From positions 142,492 through 206,491 of the forward strand of contig NZ_FODX01000006.1 in assembly GCF_900110495.1 (NCBI RefSeq): DNA of 64,000 bases. The letters run 5' to 3'. Position 1 is the first letter of the stretch, and each line of letters starts with the position of its first letter. This DNA comes from Nitrosovibrio sp. Nv6 (lineage in GTDB: Bacteria > Pseudomonadota > Gammaproteobacteria > Burkholderiales > Nitrosomonadaceae). Below, piece by piece: positions 9,626 to 21,749 of the stretch. The notes below the pieces were generated by a model. That model made no database searches. It was given only the letters and a program-made list of their open reading frames with translations, and was not told the DNA's origin. The translations under genes and the position numbers were made by a program.

Positions 9626-9765
9626 CCGCGTGTTTTGAAAATCAGTCAAGCCAAGCCTTGAAAATCCGGTATGGCCTAAGAAGAACCGAAGAAGGCGCCG
9701 GCTGGGAACGAAAATCAGGTCTTCCGAGAAGAGATTTGCAACCCGCCTAATGTCACATCAAGCAG

Positions 9766-10179
9766 TTGCTTTCTGACACGCCAAAAAATATGCCCTGGAT
9801 ACGAAACAAGCCAGTTCGCATTGTCATGCGTTGGCAGTTGATTGTCACGGGGGCAATGGTGTTGGCCCTCGGCTTGGTGTGGGGATTTCACGGTGCAGCT
9901 TCGGCATTGCTGGGAGGAGTAGTCAGTATTATTTCCGCTGCTGCTTTTTCGGCAATTATCTCCCGGTACCAGGGTTCCACCGCGGGCGGCGTATTGATTA
10001 CGGCACTGAAAGCGGAAGCGGTGAAAATCATCGTTATGGTTGTCCTGCTGTGGCTCGTGTTGACACTGTACAAAGATGTTGTCGCGGTCGGGTTCATCGG
10101 AACATTCGCGCTTACCGTCCTGATTTTCGGCATGGCGTTGTTTGTAACGGATGACGCAAAGGTTGCACGAATAAAATAG
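9766..10179 (+). CDS. atpI: ATP synthase subunit I
   Basis: A small (130-137 residue) membrane protein with four predicted helices, the normal first gene of proteobacterial atp operons. It helps assemble the c-ring and is not catalytic. The helices are visible as LIVTGAMVLALGLVWGF, ASALLGGVVSIISAAAFSAI, AVKIIVMVVLLWLVLTLY and GFIGTFALTVLIFGMALFV. The frame opens at a TTG (9766), but an ATG at 9790 would give the more usual N-terminus. atpB follows after 16 bases. Identification rests on position and hydropathy more than on sequence motifs. Confidence 0.82.
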   Translation: MLSDTPKNMPWIRNKPVRIVMRWQLIVTGAMVLALGLVWGFHGAASALLGGVVSIISAAAFSAIISRYQGSTAGGVLITALKAEAVKIIVMVVLLWLVLTLYKDVVAVGFIGTFALTVLIFGMALFVTDDAKVARIK

Positions 10180-10192
10180 TTTGAACAGGTAA

Positions 10193-11002
<810 letters not shown>

Positions 11003-11046
11003 TTCAATGTGATTCAACGCCGTCTGTTTATCAAATCACTATTTAA

Positions 11047-11343
<297 letters not shown>

Positions 11344-11378
11344 TAATGCCGGCTCGGTAACATTCTCAGAGGCTAGCC

Positions 11379-11849
11379 ATGAATATCAACTTCACGCTCA
11401 TTTCTCAAGCGATGGCGTTCGCCATATTTATCTGGTTCACAGTCAGGTTCGTCTGGCCTCCGCTGATGCGCGCCATCGAAAACCGGCAGAAAAGCATCGC
11501 CGACGGATTGGCGGCAGGCGAGCGGGGCAGAAACGAACTGGAATTGGCCAGCCATCGTTCCGCCGATGTGGTGAGGGAAGCCAAGCACCGGGCAACCGAT
11601 ATCATTACCCAGGCAGAAAAACGCGCCGCCGAGATCGTCGAAGAAGCGAAGGCGGCAGCGAGGGATGAAGGCGATCGCATTATCGTGGGCGCCAAGGCGG
11701 AGGTCGAGCAGGAAGTATTCCGCGCGAGGGAAACCCTGCGGCAACAGGTAGCGGATCTGGCTCTGGCGGGCGCCACAAAAATTCTGCGCCGCGAAGTGGA
11801 TGCCAAAGCGCACGCGGATTTGCTCGCATCCATCAAAGCGGAGCTCTAG
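11379..11849 (+). CDS. atpF: ATP synthase Fo subunit b
   Basis: Subunit b is the peripheral stalk. One N-terminal membrane helix ([20 protein letters not shown]) is followed by about 120 residues of charged, Ala/Glu/Arg-rich coiled coil. The 156-residue length is the classic bacterial size. The stop is followed after 3 bases by atpH, so translation of the two is probably coupled. Confidence 0.96.
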   Translation: MNINFTLISQAMAFAIFIWFTVRFVWPPLMRAIENRQKSIADGLAAGERGRNELELASHRSADVVREAKHRATDIITQAEKRAAEIVEEAKAAARDEGDRIIVGAKAEVEQEVFRARETLRQQVADLALAGATKILRREVDAKAHADLLASIKAEL

Positions 11850-11852
11850 GCG

Positions 11853-12389
11853 ATGGCTGAAGCCCGCACGATTGCACGGCCTTACGCTGAGGCGGTTTTC
11901 AAGTTGGCGAAAGCTAATGACGAGTTGCCTGCATGGTCCGGAATGTTGCAACTTGCCGCGGCAATCGCTGCGGATGACCAAGTCCGGTCGCTCATCGGTA
12001 ATCCAAAAGTCCCAGCGAGGCGGCTGGGAGAACTGCTTCTCGACATATGCGGCGACAACCTCAACGACGAAGGCCGCAACTTCGTTTTGCTGCTGGCGGA
12101 AAATGGCAGAATCGAAATATTGCCCGAAGTGAGTGAGTTGTTCGAGCAACTCAAGACCCGCCACGAAGGCGTGTTGAGCGCGAACATTATTTCTGCGTTT
12201 GCCGTGAGCGATGCTCAATTGAGAGATCTGGTGACCGATCTGGAAATCAAGTTCAAGCGAAAAATAGAACCCAAGGTAAGTATCGATCCGGAATTGATAG
12301 GCGGGGTGAAAGTTGAGATCGGCGATGAAGTGCTCGACGCTTCTGTGCGAGGTAAACTGGAAGCCATGGCTGTTGCACTTAAAAGCTAG
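11853..12389 (+). CDS. atpH: ATP synthase F1 subunit delta
   Basis: Delta links the peripheral stalk to the top of the F1 hexamer. The N-terminus ARPYAEAVFKLA is the OSCP/delta signature, and the C-terminal LIGGVKVEIGDEVLDASVRGKLE is the conserved family end. Its 178 residues match the family length. It lies directly between atpF and atpA. Confidence 0.96.
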   Translation: MAEARTIARPYAEAVFKLAKANDELPAWSGMLQLAAAIAADDQVRSLIGNPKVPARRLGELLLDICGDNLNDEGRNFVLLLAENGRIEILPEVSELFEQLKTRHEGVLSANIISAFAVSDAQLRDLVTDLEIKFKRKIEPKVSIDPELIGGVKVEIGDEVLDASVRGKLEAMAVALKS

Positions 12390-12401
12390 GAGCTATTTGA
12401 A

Positions 12402-13943
12402 ATGCAGTTAAATCCATCCGAAATCAGTGAACTGATAAAAAGCAGAATTGAAGGACTTGCCGTCTCCGCGGAAGTCCGCACTCAGGGCACTATTGTTTCA
12501 GTCACCGACGGTATCGTGCGCATTCACGGCCTTTCCGACGTGATGCAGGGCGAGATGCTGGAATTTCCCGGCAATACTTACGGTCTTGCGCTCAATCTCG
12601 AACGCGACTCTGTCGGCGCGGTGATCATGGGCGAATACGAGCACATTACCGAGGGCGATATCGTCAAATGTACTGGCCGTATTCTTGAGGTCCCGGTAGG
12701 GGAAGAACTGATAGGCCGGGTAGTTAACTCGCTGGGGCAGCCGATCGATGGCAAAGGCCCGATCAAAACGCAACGTTCCGAGCCGATTGAAAAAATTGCG
12801 CCGGGTGTGATATGGCGGCAATCGGTGAACCAGCCCGTGCAGACCGGGCTTAAATCCATTGATTCAATGGTCCCGATTGGGCGCGGCCAACGGGAATTGA
12901 TCATCGGCGACCGGCAGACAGGCAAGACGGCGGTGGCGATAGATGCGATCATCAATCAGAAGGGCGAGAACATGACGTGCATCTACGTCGCGATCGGACA
13001 GAAGGCGTCGTCCATCAACAACGTAGTGCGCAAGCTTGAACAACACGGAGCGATGGAATACACGATCGTGGTGGCTGCCACCGCGTCTGAGTCGGCGGCG
13101 CTGCAATTCATTGCGCCTTACTCCGGCTGCACCATGGGCGAGTACTTCCGCGACACCGGTAGAGACGCGCTCATCATTTATGACGATCTGACCAAGCAGG
13201 CATGGGCTTACCGGCAGATTTCGCTGTTATTGCGGCGACCGCCCGGACGGGAGGCTTATCCTGGCGACGTGTTTTATTTGCATTCGCGTCTATTGGAACG
13301 CGCCGCGCGAGTCAGTGCGGCATATGTGGAAAACGCCACCAATGGCGCAGTCAAGGGAAAAACGGGCTCACTCACGGCGCTTCCGGTCATTGAGACCCAG
13401 GCGGGTGACGTCACTGCTTTCGTTCCCACCAACGTTATTTCGATTACCGACGGCCAGATCTTTCTGGAAAGTGATTTGTTCAATGCCGGTATCCGTCCGG
13501 CCATCAATGCGGGTGTTTCAGTATCTCGCGTAGGCGGCGCGGCACAGACAAAGGTTATTAAAAAGCTGGGTGGCGGTGTGCGTCTCGCATTGGCCCAATA
13601 TCGCGAGCTTGCGGCATTTGCGCAATTTGCCTCCGACCTCGACGAAGCTACGCGCCGACAATTGGAACGCGGCAAGATGGTCACGGAATTAATGAAGCAG
13701 CCTCAATATGCCACCTTGAGCGTATCCGAGATGGCGATTACCCTGTTCGCCGTCAACAAGGGATATCTGGACGATGTCGACGTGAGGCGTGCATTGGCGT
13801 TCGAGTCGGCGCTGAAAGGCCACATCCGCAGTAAGTACGGCGCCATCATGGACAAAATAGAAACCACGAAGGATCTCAACGCTGAGACCGAGAAGGAACT
13901 CGACGACGCGATTCAGGATTTCAAAAAGAACGGAACATACTAA
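12402..13943 (+). CDS. atpA: ATP synthase F1 subunit alpha
   Basis: The non-catalytic nucleotide-binding subunit of the F1 hexamer, 513 residues. The Walker A loop GDRQTGKT lies near residue 170. [21 protein letters not shown] is the Walker B region and is followed by [19 protein letters not shown]. The arginine finger is in the conserved [17 protein letters not shown]. Sequence and length are fully typical. atpG follows after 3 bases. Confidence 0.98.
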   Translation: MQLNPSEISELIKSRIEGLAVSAEVRTQGTIVSVTDGIVRIHGLSDVMQGEMLEFPGNTYGLALNLERDSVGAVIMGEYEHITEGDIVKCTGRILEVPVGEELIGRVVNSLGQPIDGKGPIKTQRSEPIEKIAPGVIWRQSVNQPVQTGLKSIDSMVPIGRGQRELIIGDRQTGKTAVAIDAIINQKGENMTCIYVAIGQKASSINNVVRKLEQHGAMEYTIVVAATASESAALQFIAPYSGCTMGEYFRDTGRDALIIYDDLTKQAWAYRQISLLLRRPPGREAYPGDVFYLHSRLLERAARVSAAYVENATNGAVKGKTGSLTALPVIETQAGDVTAFVPTNVISITDGQIFLESDLFNAGIRPAINAGVSVSRVGGAAQTKVIKKLGGGVRLALAQYRELAAFAQFASDLDEATRRQLERGKMVTELMKQPQYATLSVSEMAITLFAVNKGYLDDVDVRRALAFESALKGHIRSKYGAIMDKIETTKDLNAETEKELDDAIQDFKKNGTY

Positions 13944-13946
13944 GCA

Positions 13947-14828
13947 ATGGCCGGCAGCAGAGAAATACGTAACAAGATCAAAAGCGTAAAAAATACGCAG
14001 AAGATCACGCGCGCCATGGAAATGGTGGCGGCTTCCAAAATGCGGAAGGCGCAGGAGCGCATGAAGAAAGCGCGCCCATATGGCGACAAGATCCGTAATG
14101 TCGCTGCGCACATGAGCCGTGCCTACACCGAGTACCGACATCCATTTCTGGTGGACCGCGACACGGTGAAACGGATCGGCATTGTTGTGGTGACGTCTGA
14201 CAAGGGTCTGTGTGGTGGACTCAACACGAACGTATTGCGTATGGCGGTAAGTAAAATGAAGGCCTGGGAAGCGGAGGGCGAGCAGATCGAAGCGTGCTGC
14301 ATCGGCAACAAGGGCCTCGGATTCATGAACCGGCTTGGCGCCAATGTCATTTCGCACGTAGTAAGCCTGGGCGATGCGCCGGATCTGGAGAAATTGATTG
14401 GCGCCGTAAAAGTCTTGCTGGATGGTTACACCCAGGATCGCTTCGATCGCGTATATATTTTTTACAACCGTTTCATCAATACGATGAAACAGGAACCGGT
14501 GATGGAACAGTTGCTCCCGCTTTCCGACGAGCGTCTCAAAGCGGGTGACGGCCCTACGGGTCAGCGCGGCGTATGGGATTATATTTACGAACCTGAAGCC
14601 AAGCCTGTGATAGACGACATCATGGTGCGGTATGTCGAGGCGCTGATTTACCAGGCTCTGACAGAAAACATGGCGTCCGAACAATCGGCGCGAATGGTGG
14701 CAATGAAAGCCGCGTCGGACAATGCCGGGAATGTGATCAATGAATTGACGCTGATTTACAACAAATCGCGCCAGGCCGCCATTACCAAGGAATTGTCGGA
14801 GATCGTCGGGGGCGCGGCAGCCGTTTAA
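13947..14828 (+). CDS. atpG: ATP synthase F1 subunit gamma
   Basis: Gamma is the central rotor shaft. The N-terminal helix [20 protein letters not shown] and the C-terminal [20 protein letters not shown] with [17 protein letters not shown] are the two conserved coiled-coil strands. [12 protein letters not shown] is the family motif in the globular part. At 293 residues it is the usual length. It sits between atpA and atpD as expected. Confidence 0.97.
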   Translation: MAGSREIRNKIKSVKNTQKITRAMEMVAASKMRKAQERMKKARPYGDKIRNVAAHMSRAYTEYRHPFLVDRDTVKRIGIVVVTSDKGLCGGLNTNVLRMAVSKMKAWEAEGEQIEACCIGNKGLGFMNRLGANVISHVVSLGDAPDLEKLIGAVKVLLDGYTQDRFDRVYIFYNRFINTMKQEPVMEQLLPLSDERLKAGDGPTGQRGVWDYIYEPEAKPVIDDIMVRYVEALIYQALTENMASEQSARMVAMKAASDNAGNVINELTLIYNKSRQAAITKELSEIVGGAAAV

Positions 14829-14837
14829 ATATTTTGA

Positions 14838-16238
<1,401 letters not shown>

Positions 16239-16314
16239 CGAGATAGCTTCATGAGCCTGGCTTCGCAATGCAACTGCTATCGGCGACAAAAACAGGCCGG
16301 ACAATAAATGATAA

Positions 16315-16746
16315 ATGGGAACTAAAATGGGTGTGTTTCACGTTGATATTGTCAGTGCGGAGGAATCCATCTATTCCGGCCCTGCCGAGTTCCTGGTGGC
16401 GCCGGCCGAAGCGGGAGAAGTAGGCGTTTATCCTCAACATACGCCCATGCTGACCCGGATCAAACCGGGATCGGTGCGCATCAAGGCGCCGCTTCAGGAA
16501 GAAGAGTTGGTCTACGTTTCCGGTGGTATGCTCGAGATTCAGCCGGATGTGGTGACCATCCTTGCCGACACCGCAGTGCGCGGGGCCAATCTCGACGAAA
16601 TGAAAGCGATTGAAGCCAAGAAACGAGCGGAAGAAGCGATGAGAGACCGGTCCTCCTCCATGGACTATGCACGGGCACAGGCTGAACTGGCCGAAGCGAT
16701 CGCGCAACTGGCAGCGATTCAGAAACTGCGGAAACGCGGGCACTGA
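16315..16746 (+). CDS. atpC: ATP synthase F1 subunit epsilon
   Basis: Epsilon is the rotor subunit that also inhibits ATP hydrolysis. The N-terminal beta-sandwich is recognised from [28 protein letters not shown] and [21 protein letters not shown]; the C-terminal two-helix domain is rich in Ala, Glu and Arg. An ATG four codons downstream (16327, MGVFHVDIV) fits the family N-terminus equally well. It lies 76 bases after atpD and ends the operon, with a terminator directly downstream. Confidence 0.95.
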   Translation: MGTKMGVFHVDIVSAEESIYSGPAEFLVAPAEAGEVGVYPQHTPMLTRIKPGSVRIKAPLQEEELVYVSGGMLEIQPDVVTILADTAVRGANLDEMKAIEAKKRAEEAMRDRSSSMDYARAQAELAEAIAQLAAIQKLRKRGH

Positions 16747-16766
16747 ACAACCCGGACTCCAAAAAA

Positions 16767-16790
16767 GGGCGGTAATAACCGCCCTTTTTA
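16767..16790 (+). terminator. Rho-independent terminator of the atp operon
   Basis: GGGCGG (16767-16772) and CCGCCC (16779-16784) form a 6-bp stem with a TAATAA loop, followed by TTTTTA. It starts 20 bases after the atpC stop. The A-run before the stem would also let it work on the opposite strand. Confidence 0.9.
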
Positions 16791-17444
16791 GTTGGATGAA
16801 ACAGAAATGTTTCCAAAAGCTTCTGGTACATCGGGGCAAGCGCAAATAACTGGCGCAACCCAAAGTCCACAAAATACCACGACCTTCGTCATTCCGGGCT
16901 TGCGAGCAAGCGTACACATAATTCCCACTCAACATCTGCGAACTTATCATTCATCCGCACCAAAATACTGGCGGTTTCGTCATTCCAAGACTTTGGCTCG
17001 AGGTGCAGCCGGAAGTATTGCCGCGCACGCGTGAGCCAAAATACTGCGTGTTTCGCCATGCCGGGCCTGACCTGGATCGAGTAATGCCGAGAATCCCATC
17101 ATTCAGTCTCGACGCCCGAATCCAGTAATACTATGAATCCCGTCATTCCGGGCTTGACCCGGAATCCAAGGGTCCATACCAACATTGGCATGTTTTGCAC
17201 GTCACTAAATACCAGCTTCCGCCGGTACGACGTTTGTACTTCTACTTCCCTATATCCACCTGATCAACAACAAATGAGAATAACGCAAGTTCAACTCCAT
17301 TATTAGTGCCACACCACACTTGGCGTTCAAGTGCGCTATGTGATAAATTAACCCTAGCAAAAACGCTGGCATGAAACCCCTGCCATTCTTTAAATTCAAG
17401 CGACATTGATGGCGACTGTATGCCTGGAGTAGGCTGTCTGTCGC
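16791..17444. repeat. Gene-free stretch with degenerate GTCATTCCGGGCTTG-type palindromic repeats
   Basis: This 650-base gap has no gene. It carries several imperfect copies of an intergenic palindrome. The clearest is CGTCATTCCGGGCTTGACC at about 17143-17161, continuing as CGGAATCCAAG. Weaker copies start near 16887 (CGTCATTCCGGGCTTGCG), 16978 (TCGTCATTCCAAGACTT), 17055 (TCGCCATGCCGGGCCTGACC) and 17096 (CCCATCATTCAGTC). Such elements are common between genes in proteobacteria. Copies differ at many positions, so the array looks old. Confidence 0.7.
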
Positions 17445-18860
17445 TTGTCCGACATTCCTTACCGTCCTCTCATTGATGTGTCTAAACTGAATATTGTCAT
17501 TCTCGCTGCCGGACTCGGCAAGCGCATGAACTCCGCACTGCCCAAGGTTTTGCACCCATTGGCGGGCAAGCCCCTGCTGACACACGTGCTCGACACGGCC
17601 CGCGCATTGTCGCCGCGGAGAATTTGTGTTGTCTATGGACATGGCGGCGAAGCTGTGCCTCAGGCAATGGGCGACCCGGCGCTTACCTGGGTACAGCAGA
17701 TGCCCCAACTGGGCACCGGCCATGCATTAATGCAGGCGCTGCCGCACCTGGATAAACATGGTATGACGCTGGTGCTGTACGGCGATGTCCCGCTGACCAG
17801 CATCGAAACGTTAAAAAAACTGATCGCGATAGCGGGCGAAAAGACGTTGGGTCTGCTGACTGTGGAACTGGTTGACCCATCCGGCTACGGTAGAATCGTG
17901 CGAAATAGTGTAACAACCAAAATCGCCGCCATTGTCGAGGAAAAAGATGCGAGTCCATCGCAGCGCGAAATCCGCGAAATCAATACCGGCATCATGGTGA
18001 TACCGAATCAATATCTGCACGATTGGCTGCATAAGCTGGAAAACAACAATGTTCAAAAGGAATATTACCTGACCGACATTGTCGCGATGGCGGTCAGGGA
18101 TGGTGTCCACGTAGAAGCCACACAGCCGGACTATGCCTGGGAAACGGTTGGCGTCAACAGCAAGGCGCAGCTTGCGGCGCTTGAGCACGTCTATCAGAAC
18201 GAATTCGCAACAAAATTGCTGGAACAGGGCGTGACCCTGGCAGATCCCGGCCGTATTGATGTTCGCGGTCAACTTGTCTGCGGAAGAGATGTCGAAATCG
18301 ACATCAACTGCATTTTCGAGGGCGACGTGCAGTTGGACGACGGCGTGAAAGTGGGTGCTCACAGTATCCTGAAAAATGTCAAAGTAGCGGCGGGATCGGT
18401 GATCGCACCGTTCAGCCTGATCGAAGCTGCTGAAATCGGAAAAAACTGCCGCATTGGCCCCTACGCCCGCATTCGTCCAGGAACCAGGCTGGCCGATGAA
18501 GTTCATATAGGCAATTTCGTCGAAGTCAAGAATAGCGCCATTGCCGCCGGCAGCAAGGCAAATCATCTGAGTTACATCGGCGATGCCGTAGTGGGGAAAA
18601 ATGTCAACGTTGGTGCGGGGACGATTACCTGCAATTATGACGGCGCCAACAAACACCAGACGATTATCGAGGATAATGTTTTTGTGGGCTCCGATACGCA
18701 ATTCATCGCGCCGGTAACAGTGGGGCAGGGGTCCACTATTGGCGCAGGCTCGACAATCACCCGAGACACGCCGCCGGAGCAGTTGACATTGTCACGCGCC
18801 AGACAGACGACTATCGAGGGATGGCAACGGCCAGTCAAAAAATCGAAAGCCGACAAATGA
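17445..18860 (+). CDS. glmU: Bifunctional GlcNAc-1-P uridyltransferase / GlcN-1-P acetyltransferase
   Basis: GlmU makes UDP-GlcNAc for peptidoglycan and lipopolysaccharide. The N-terminal pyrophosphorylase domain has [14 protein letters not shown] and [20 protein letters not shown] and [13 protein letters not shown] continue the UTP site. The C-terminal half is a left-handed beta-helix acetyltransferase with hexapeptide repeats, including [20 protein letters not shown] and [15 protein letters not shown]. At 471 residues it is full length. The frame begins at TTG 17445, 15 bases after a GGAG; a GTG at 17478 is an alternative start. glmS follows, so the two amino-sugar steps are probably coexpressed. 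Confidence 0.95.
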   Translation: MSDIPYRPLIDVSKLNIVILAAGLGKRMNSALPKVLHPLAGKPLLTHVLDTARALSPRRICVVYGHGGEAVPQAMGDPALTWVQQMPQLGTGHALMQALPHLDKHGMTLVLYGDVPLTSIETLKKLIAIAGEKTLGLLTVELVDPSGYGRIVRNSVTTKIAAIVEEKDASPSQREIREINTGIMVIPNQYLHDWLHKLENNNVQKEYYLTDIVAMAVRDGVHVEATQPDYAWETVGVNSKAQLAALEHVYQNEFATKLLEQGVTLADPGRIDVRGQLVCGRDVEIDINCIFEGDVQLDDGVKVGAHSILKNVKVAAGSVIAPFSLIEAAEIGKNCRIGPYARIRPGTRLADEVHIGNFVEVKNSAIAAGSKANHLSYIGDAVVGKNVNVGAGTITCNYDGANKHQTIIEDNVFVGSDTQFIAPVTVGQGSTIGAGSTITRDTPPEQLTLSRARQTTIEGWQRPVKKSKADK

Positions 18861-18927
18861 AATATGGGATGAACGAATTCTCCCAACATTGTTTTTCCCG
18901 GAAAGATAGTCGAGAGGAGAGCTTCAA

Positions 18928-20775
18928 ATGTGTGGAATAGTCGGCGCGGTAGCAAAAAGCAATATTGTTCCCACCCTGCTGGAAGGTTTGCGCCGTCTTG
19001 AATACCGCGGTTATGATTCCGCCGGGATTGCGCTTAACAACGGTGGATTGCATAGATTACGTACCACCGGACGGGTTGCGGAATTAAGCAAACTCGCGGA
19101 CGAGCAACACTTCAGCGGTGAGACCGGCATCGCTCATACCCGCTGGGCCACCCACGGCGCGCCTTCCGAGCGTAATGCCCATCCACATTTTTCCGGTGAG
19201 AAATCAAGGGTGGCGGTGGTGCACAACGGAATCATCGAAAATCATGAGGTGCTGCGTCAGCATTTGCAGAACGTCGGATTTACGTTCACTTCCGATACTG
19301 ACACCGAAGTTATCGCCCACCTTATTTCGTTTCACCTCAGGAAAAACCCCGATCTGTTTGAAGCAGTATGCCGTTCGATAGGCGAGCTGGAGGGTGCTTA
19401 CGCAATCGCGGTAATGGAAGAGGCGCGGCCGGAACGTATCGTCGTCTGTCGCAACGGGGCGCCGTTGTTGCTGGGATTGGGCGAAAACGGCAACTACGCG
19501 GCCTCGGACGCTTCTGCCCTACTGCAGGCCACCCGGCGCATGATCTACCTTGAAGACGGTGACGTAGCTGAATTGCACCGCGATGAATATCGCATTGTTA
19601 ATTGCCTGCCCGATCATGCACGTAAGGAAGTCACTCGCTCGGTGCAGGAGAGTGAACTGACCAACGAGGCGGTGGAGATGGGTCCCTATGCTCATTTCAT
19701 GCAGAAGGAAATTTTCGAGCAGCCGGGTGTCGTCGCGAATACGCTGGAAATGGTCATCAACGCTCAATCCATTTCCCCAGGTTTATTTGGCAGCGAGGCT
19801 GAGAACGTTTTCAACAATACCGATAGCATTCTTATACTGGCCTGTGGCACCAGCTATCATGCCGGACTCGTCGCACACTACTGGCTCGAAACCGTGGCGG
19901 GGCTCCCCTGCAATGTCGAGATCGCCAGCGAATACCGCTACCGTAACCCGGCAGTTGGCCCCAACACCCTGGTGGTAGGAATCTCCCAGTCCGGTGAAAC
20001 AGCCGATACCCTGGCTGCTCTGAGTTATGCCAAATCAATGGGGCATCGCTACAGCCTTGCGATTTGTAACGTGGCCGAAAGCGCGCTGGTTCGGCAAACC
20101 GACTTGCGCTTCCTCACCCGTGCCGGACCTGAGATCGGCGTAGCCTCTACCAAGGCATTTACGACGCAGTTGGCCGCACTGATGCTGCTCACCATAACAC
20201 TCGCAAAAATGCGGGGCAGATTAACCGGCGAGGCCGAGCGCGAGATGATCGCCGCCCTGCGTCACCTGCCTGTTGCGCTACAGCATGCGTTGCAGGTTGA
20301 ACCGCAGGTCAAAGCCTGGGCCGAACGATTCGCCCAAAAAAGTCACGCACTGTTTCTGGGCCGGGGCATGCATTATCCCATCGCCATGGAAGGGGCGCTT
20401 AAGCTCAAGGAAATATCATACATCCACGCAGAAGCCTACGCAGCCGGGGAGCTGAAGCATGGTCCGCTCGCGCTGGTCGACAAGGATATGCCGGTAGTCG
20501 CCATAGCCCCCAACGACACGTTGCTGGAAAAACTCAAATCCAATCTACAGGAAGTCCGCGCGCGCGGCGGCGAACTCTATGTTTTCGCCGATGCCGATTC
20601 CCGTATTCAGGAAAGCGAAGGTCTGCACGTCATCCGTCTGGCGGAACATGCCGGCTTGCTCAGTCCCATCCTTCATACCATCCCGCTGCAATTACTTGCT
20701 TATCATGTTGCATTGCAAAAAGGTACCGACGTGGATAAGCCGAGAAACCTGGCGAAATCCGTGACTGTGGAGTAA
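18928..20775 (+). CDS. glmS: Glutamine-fructose-6-phosphate aminotransferase (isomerizing)
   Basis: GlmS converts fructose-6-phosphate and glutamine to glucosamine-6-phosphate, the first step toward UDP-GlcNAc. The N-terminal nucleophile is in MCGIVGAV after removal of Met. The glutaminase domain shows [14 protein letters not shown] and HTRWATHG. Two SIS domains follow, with [21 protein letters not shown] and ASTKAFTTQ, and the C-terminus ends [13 protein letters not shown] as in all GlmS. The 615 residues are normal. A strong GAGAGGAG site precedes the ATG, 67 bases after glmU. No ribozyme-like leader was recognised in this short gap. Confidence 0.97.
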   Translation: MCGIVGAVAKSNIVPTLLEGLRRLEYRGYDSAGIALNNGGLHRLRTTGRVAELSKLADEQHFSGETGIAHTRWATHGAPSERNAHPHFSGEKSRVAVVHNGIIENHEVLRQHLQNVGFTFTSDTDTEVIAHLISFHLRKNPDLFEAVCRSIGELEGAYAIAVMEEARPERIVVCRNGAPLLLGLGENGNYAASDASALLQATRRMIYLEDGDVAELHRDEYRIVNCLPDHARKEVTRSVQESELTNEAVEMGPYAHFMQKEIFEQPGVVANTLEMVINAQSISPGLFGSEAENVFNNTDSILILACGTSYHAGLVAHYWLETVAGLPCNVEIASEYRYRNPAVGPNTLVVGISQSGETADTLAALSYAKSMGHRYSLAICNVAESALVRQTDLRFLTRAGPEIGVASTKAFTTQLAALMLLTITLAKMRGRLTGEAEREMIAALRHLPVALQHALQVEPQVKAWAERFAQKSHALFLGRGMHYPIAMEGALKLKEISYIHAEAYAAGELKHGPLALVDKDMPVVAIAPNDTLLEKLKSNLQEVRARGGELYVFADADSRIQESEGLHVIRLAEHAGLLSPILHTIPLQLLAYHVALQKGTDVDKPRNLAKSVTVE

Positions 20776-21135
20776 TCGGACGCTAACTCGGCTCGATCTG
20801 ATCGAGATGCCAAGTTTGCTTGTAAATATTTATTAACTAGCAATCACGGTGCCTGGAGAGAGGGGCAGGTGTTTATGTATACCGTTTTGAACGGTGCGAA
20901 GCTGCCTAAGCGGTGCAAACGGGAGCGAATACACCGCGCCAGGTGTATCGAACTCAGGCTGAAGCGAGGGCAGATATATTGTATCGAGCGATTCCACAAC
21001 CCAAGAAAGCGTCGACAACTGGAATGCGTCAGCAGCATGATTTAGACTTAACTAAAACCGTCCGTGGAAATGGGGTAAAGCCCACACAGACTGTGGCCTA
21101 ACGCTCAACGTCAATAAACTCCTGAAGGATACCAA
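20776..21135. other. Intergenic region after glmS, no gene recognised
   Basis: A small palindrome CTCGATCTGATCGAG at about 20793-20807 could be part of a glmS terminator, but no T-run follows. Short frames here lack ribosome binding sites and motifs. Confidence 0.35.
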
Positions 21136-21636
21136 TCACCGGTGGACTGGCCTAGCGGTCGGAGAAAGCCATGTCCAGTTGCTAAAACAAGCAGCCTGAC
21201 CGTAATAACGCAGTTGACTGTCGTAGACATTCCAGACTAGGGCCCGCTGAATCAGGAAACGTTTCCCTGTCTTGGTTATGCGAATGCCGGAATAATTGTC
21301 GATATATTTCGCGTTGCCGGCTTCAACCAATAGCCGATCGCGCTCCTGCCGATTGACCGGTTCGGTTGAAAACCTGGAAGGCATACCGACCAATTCGTCC
21401 CAAGGCATCTCGAATAGCTCCAGCGCGGTTCGATTAGCGTAATTAAACGAAGGATCGCTGTCGGCATTATGCGATAGCAATGCAAAATCGGCATCAAGCA
21501 GCTGTCGTACCCGATCTTGCCCATCCACCGTTCCTAGCAAGGGCTGTTTCAGCAGGCGTTGGTAACTGTCCAGAAGCAAGGCAACATGCGACTCATAAAA
21601 TTTATTTGTCTGATCTGGTGGTTCTAGCTTGAGCAT
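21136..21636 (-). CDS. MEKHLA domain-containing protein
   Basis: A 166-residue protein that matches the MEKHLA domain, a PAS-like sensor fold first noted in plant homeodomain proteins and found alone in bacteria. Family landmarks are ADFALLSHNADSDPSFNYAN, TALELFEMPWDELVGMPSRF, YSGIRITKTGKRFLI, VWNVYD and GQAACFSNW. I chose the ATG at 21636 (MLKLEPP) because GGAG lies 6 bases before it; the frame opens at 21651. It follows the ThDP enzyme by about 110 bases on the same strand. Its ligand or signal is unknown. Confidence 0.8.
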   Translation of the reverse strand: MLKLEPPDQTNKFYESHVALLLDSYQRLLKQPLLGTVDGQDRVRQLLDADFALLSHNADSDPSFNYANRTALELFEMPWDELVGMPSRFSTEPVNRQERDRLLVEAGNAKYIDNYSGIRITKTGKRFLIQRALVWNVYDSQLRYYGQAACFSNWTWLSPTARPVHR

Positions 21637-21749
21637 ACTTACTCCATTCACGAGTGAGCCGCCGAAGTGGTAGATTCTTTTTGTTAACTAACATAAGCAA
21701 TAAGACTAAACGACACATCCTATTAAGCCGATGATAGCGTCCATTGCCA

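Noticed and set aside
11373..12218. 281-codon minus-strand frame across atpF/atpH
   Set aside because: Shadow of the real genes; His/Arg/Phe-rich composition without domain signal.
13689..14684. 331-codon minus-strand frame across atpA/atpG
   Set aside because: Lies opposite two unmistakable ATP synthase genes and has no family resemblance.
18861..18927. glmS ribozyme-riboswitch
   Set aside because: Only 67 bases are available between glmU and glmS, too short for the element, which is typical of Gram-positive bacteria.
20793..20807. Palindrome after glmS as a terminator
   Set aside because: No T-run follows the stem, so evidence is too weak to call it.
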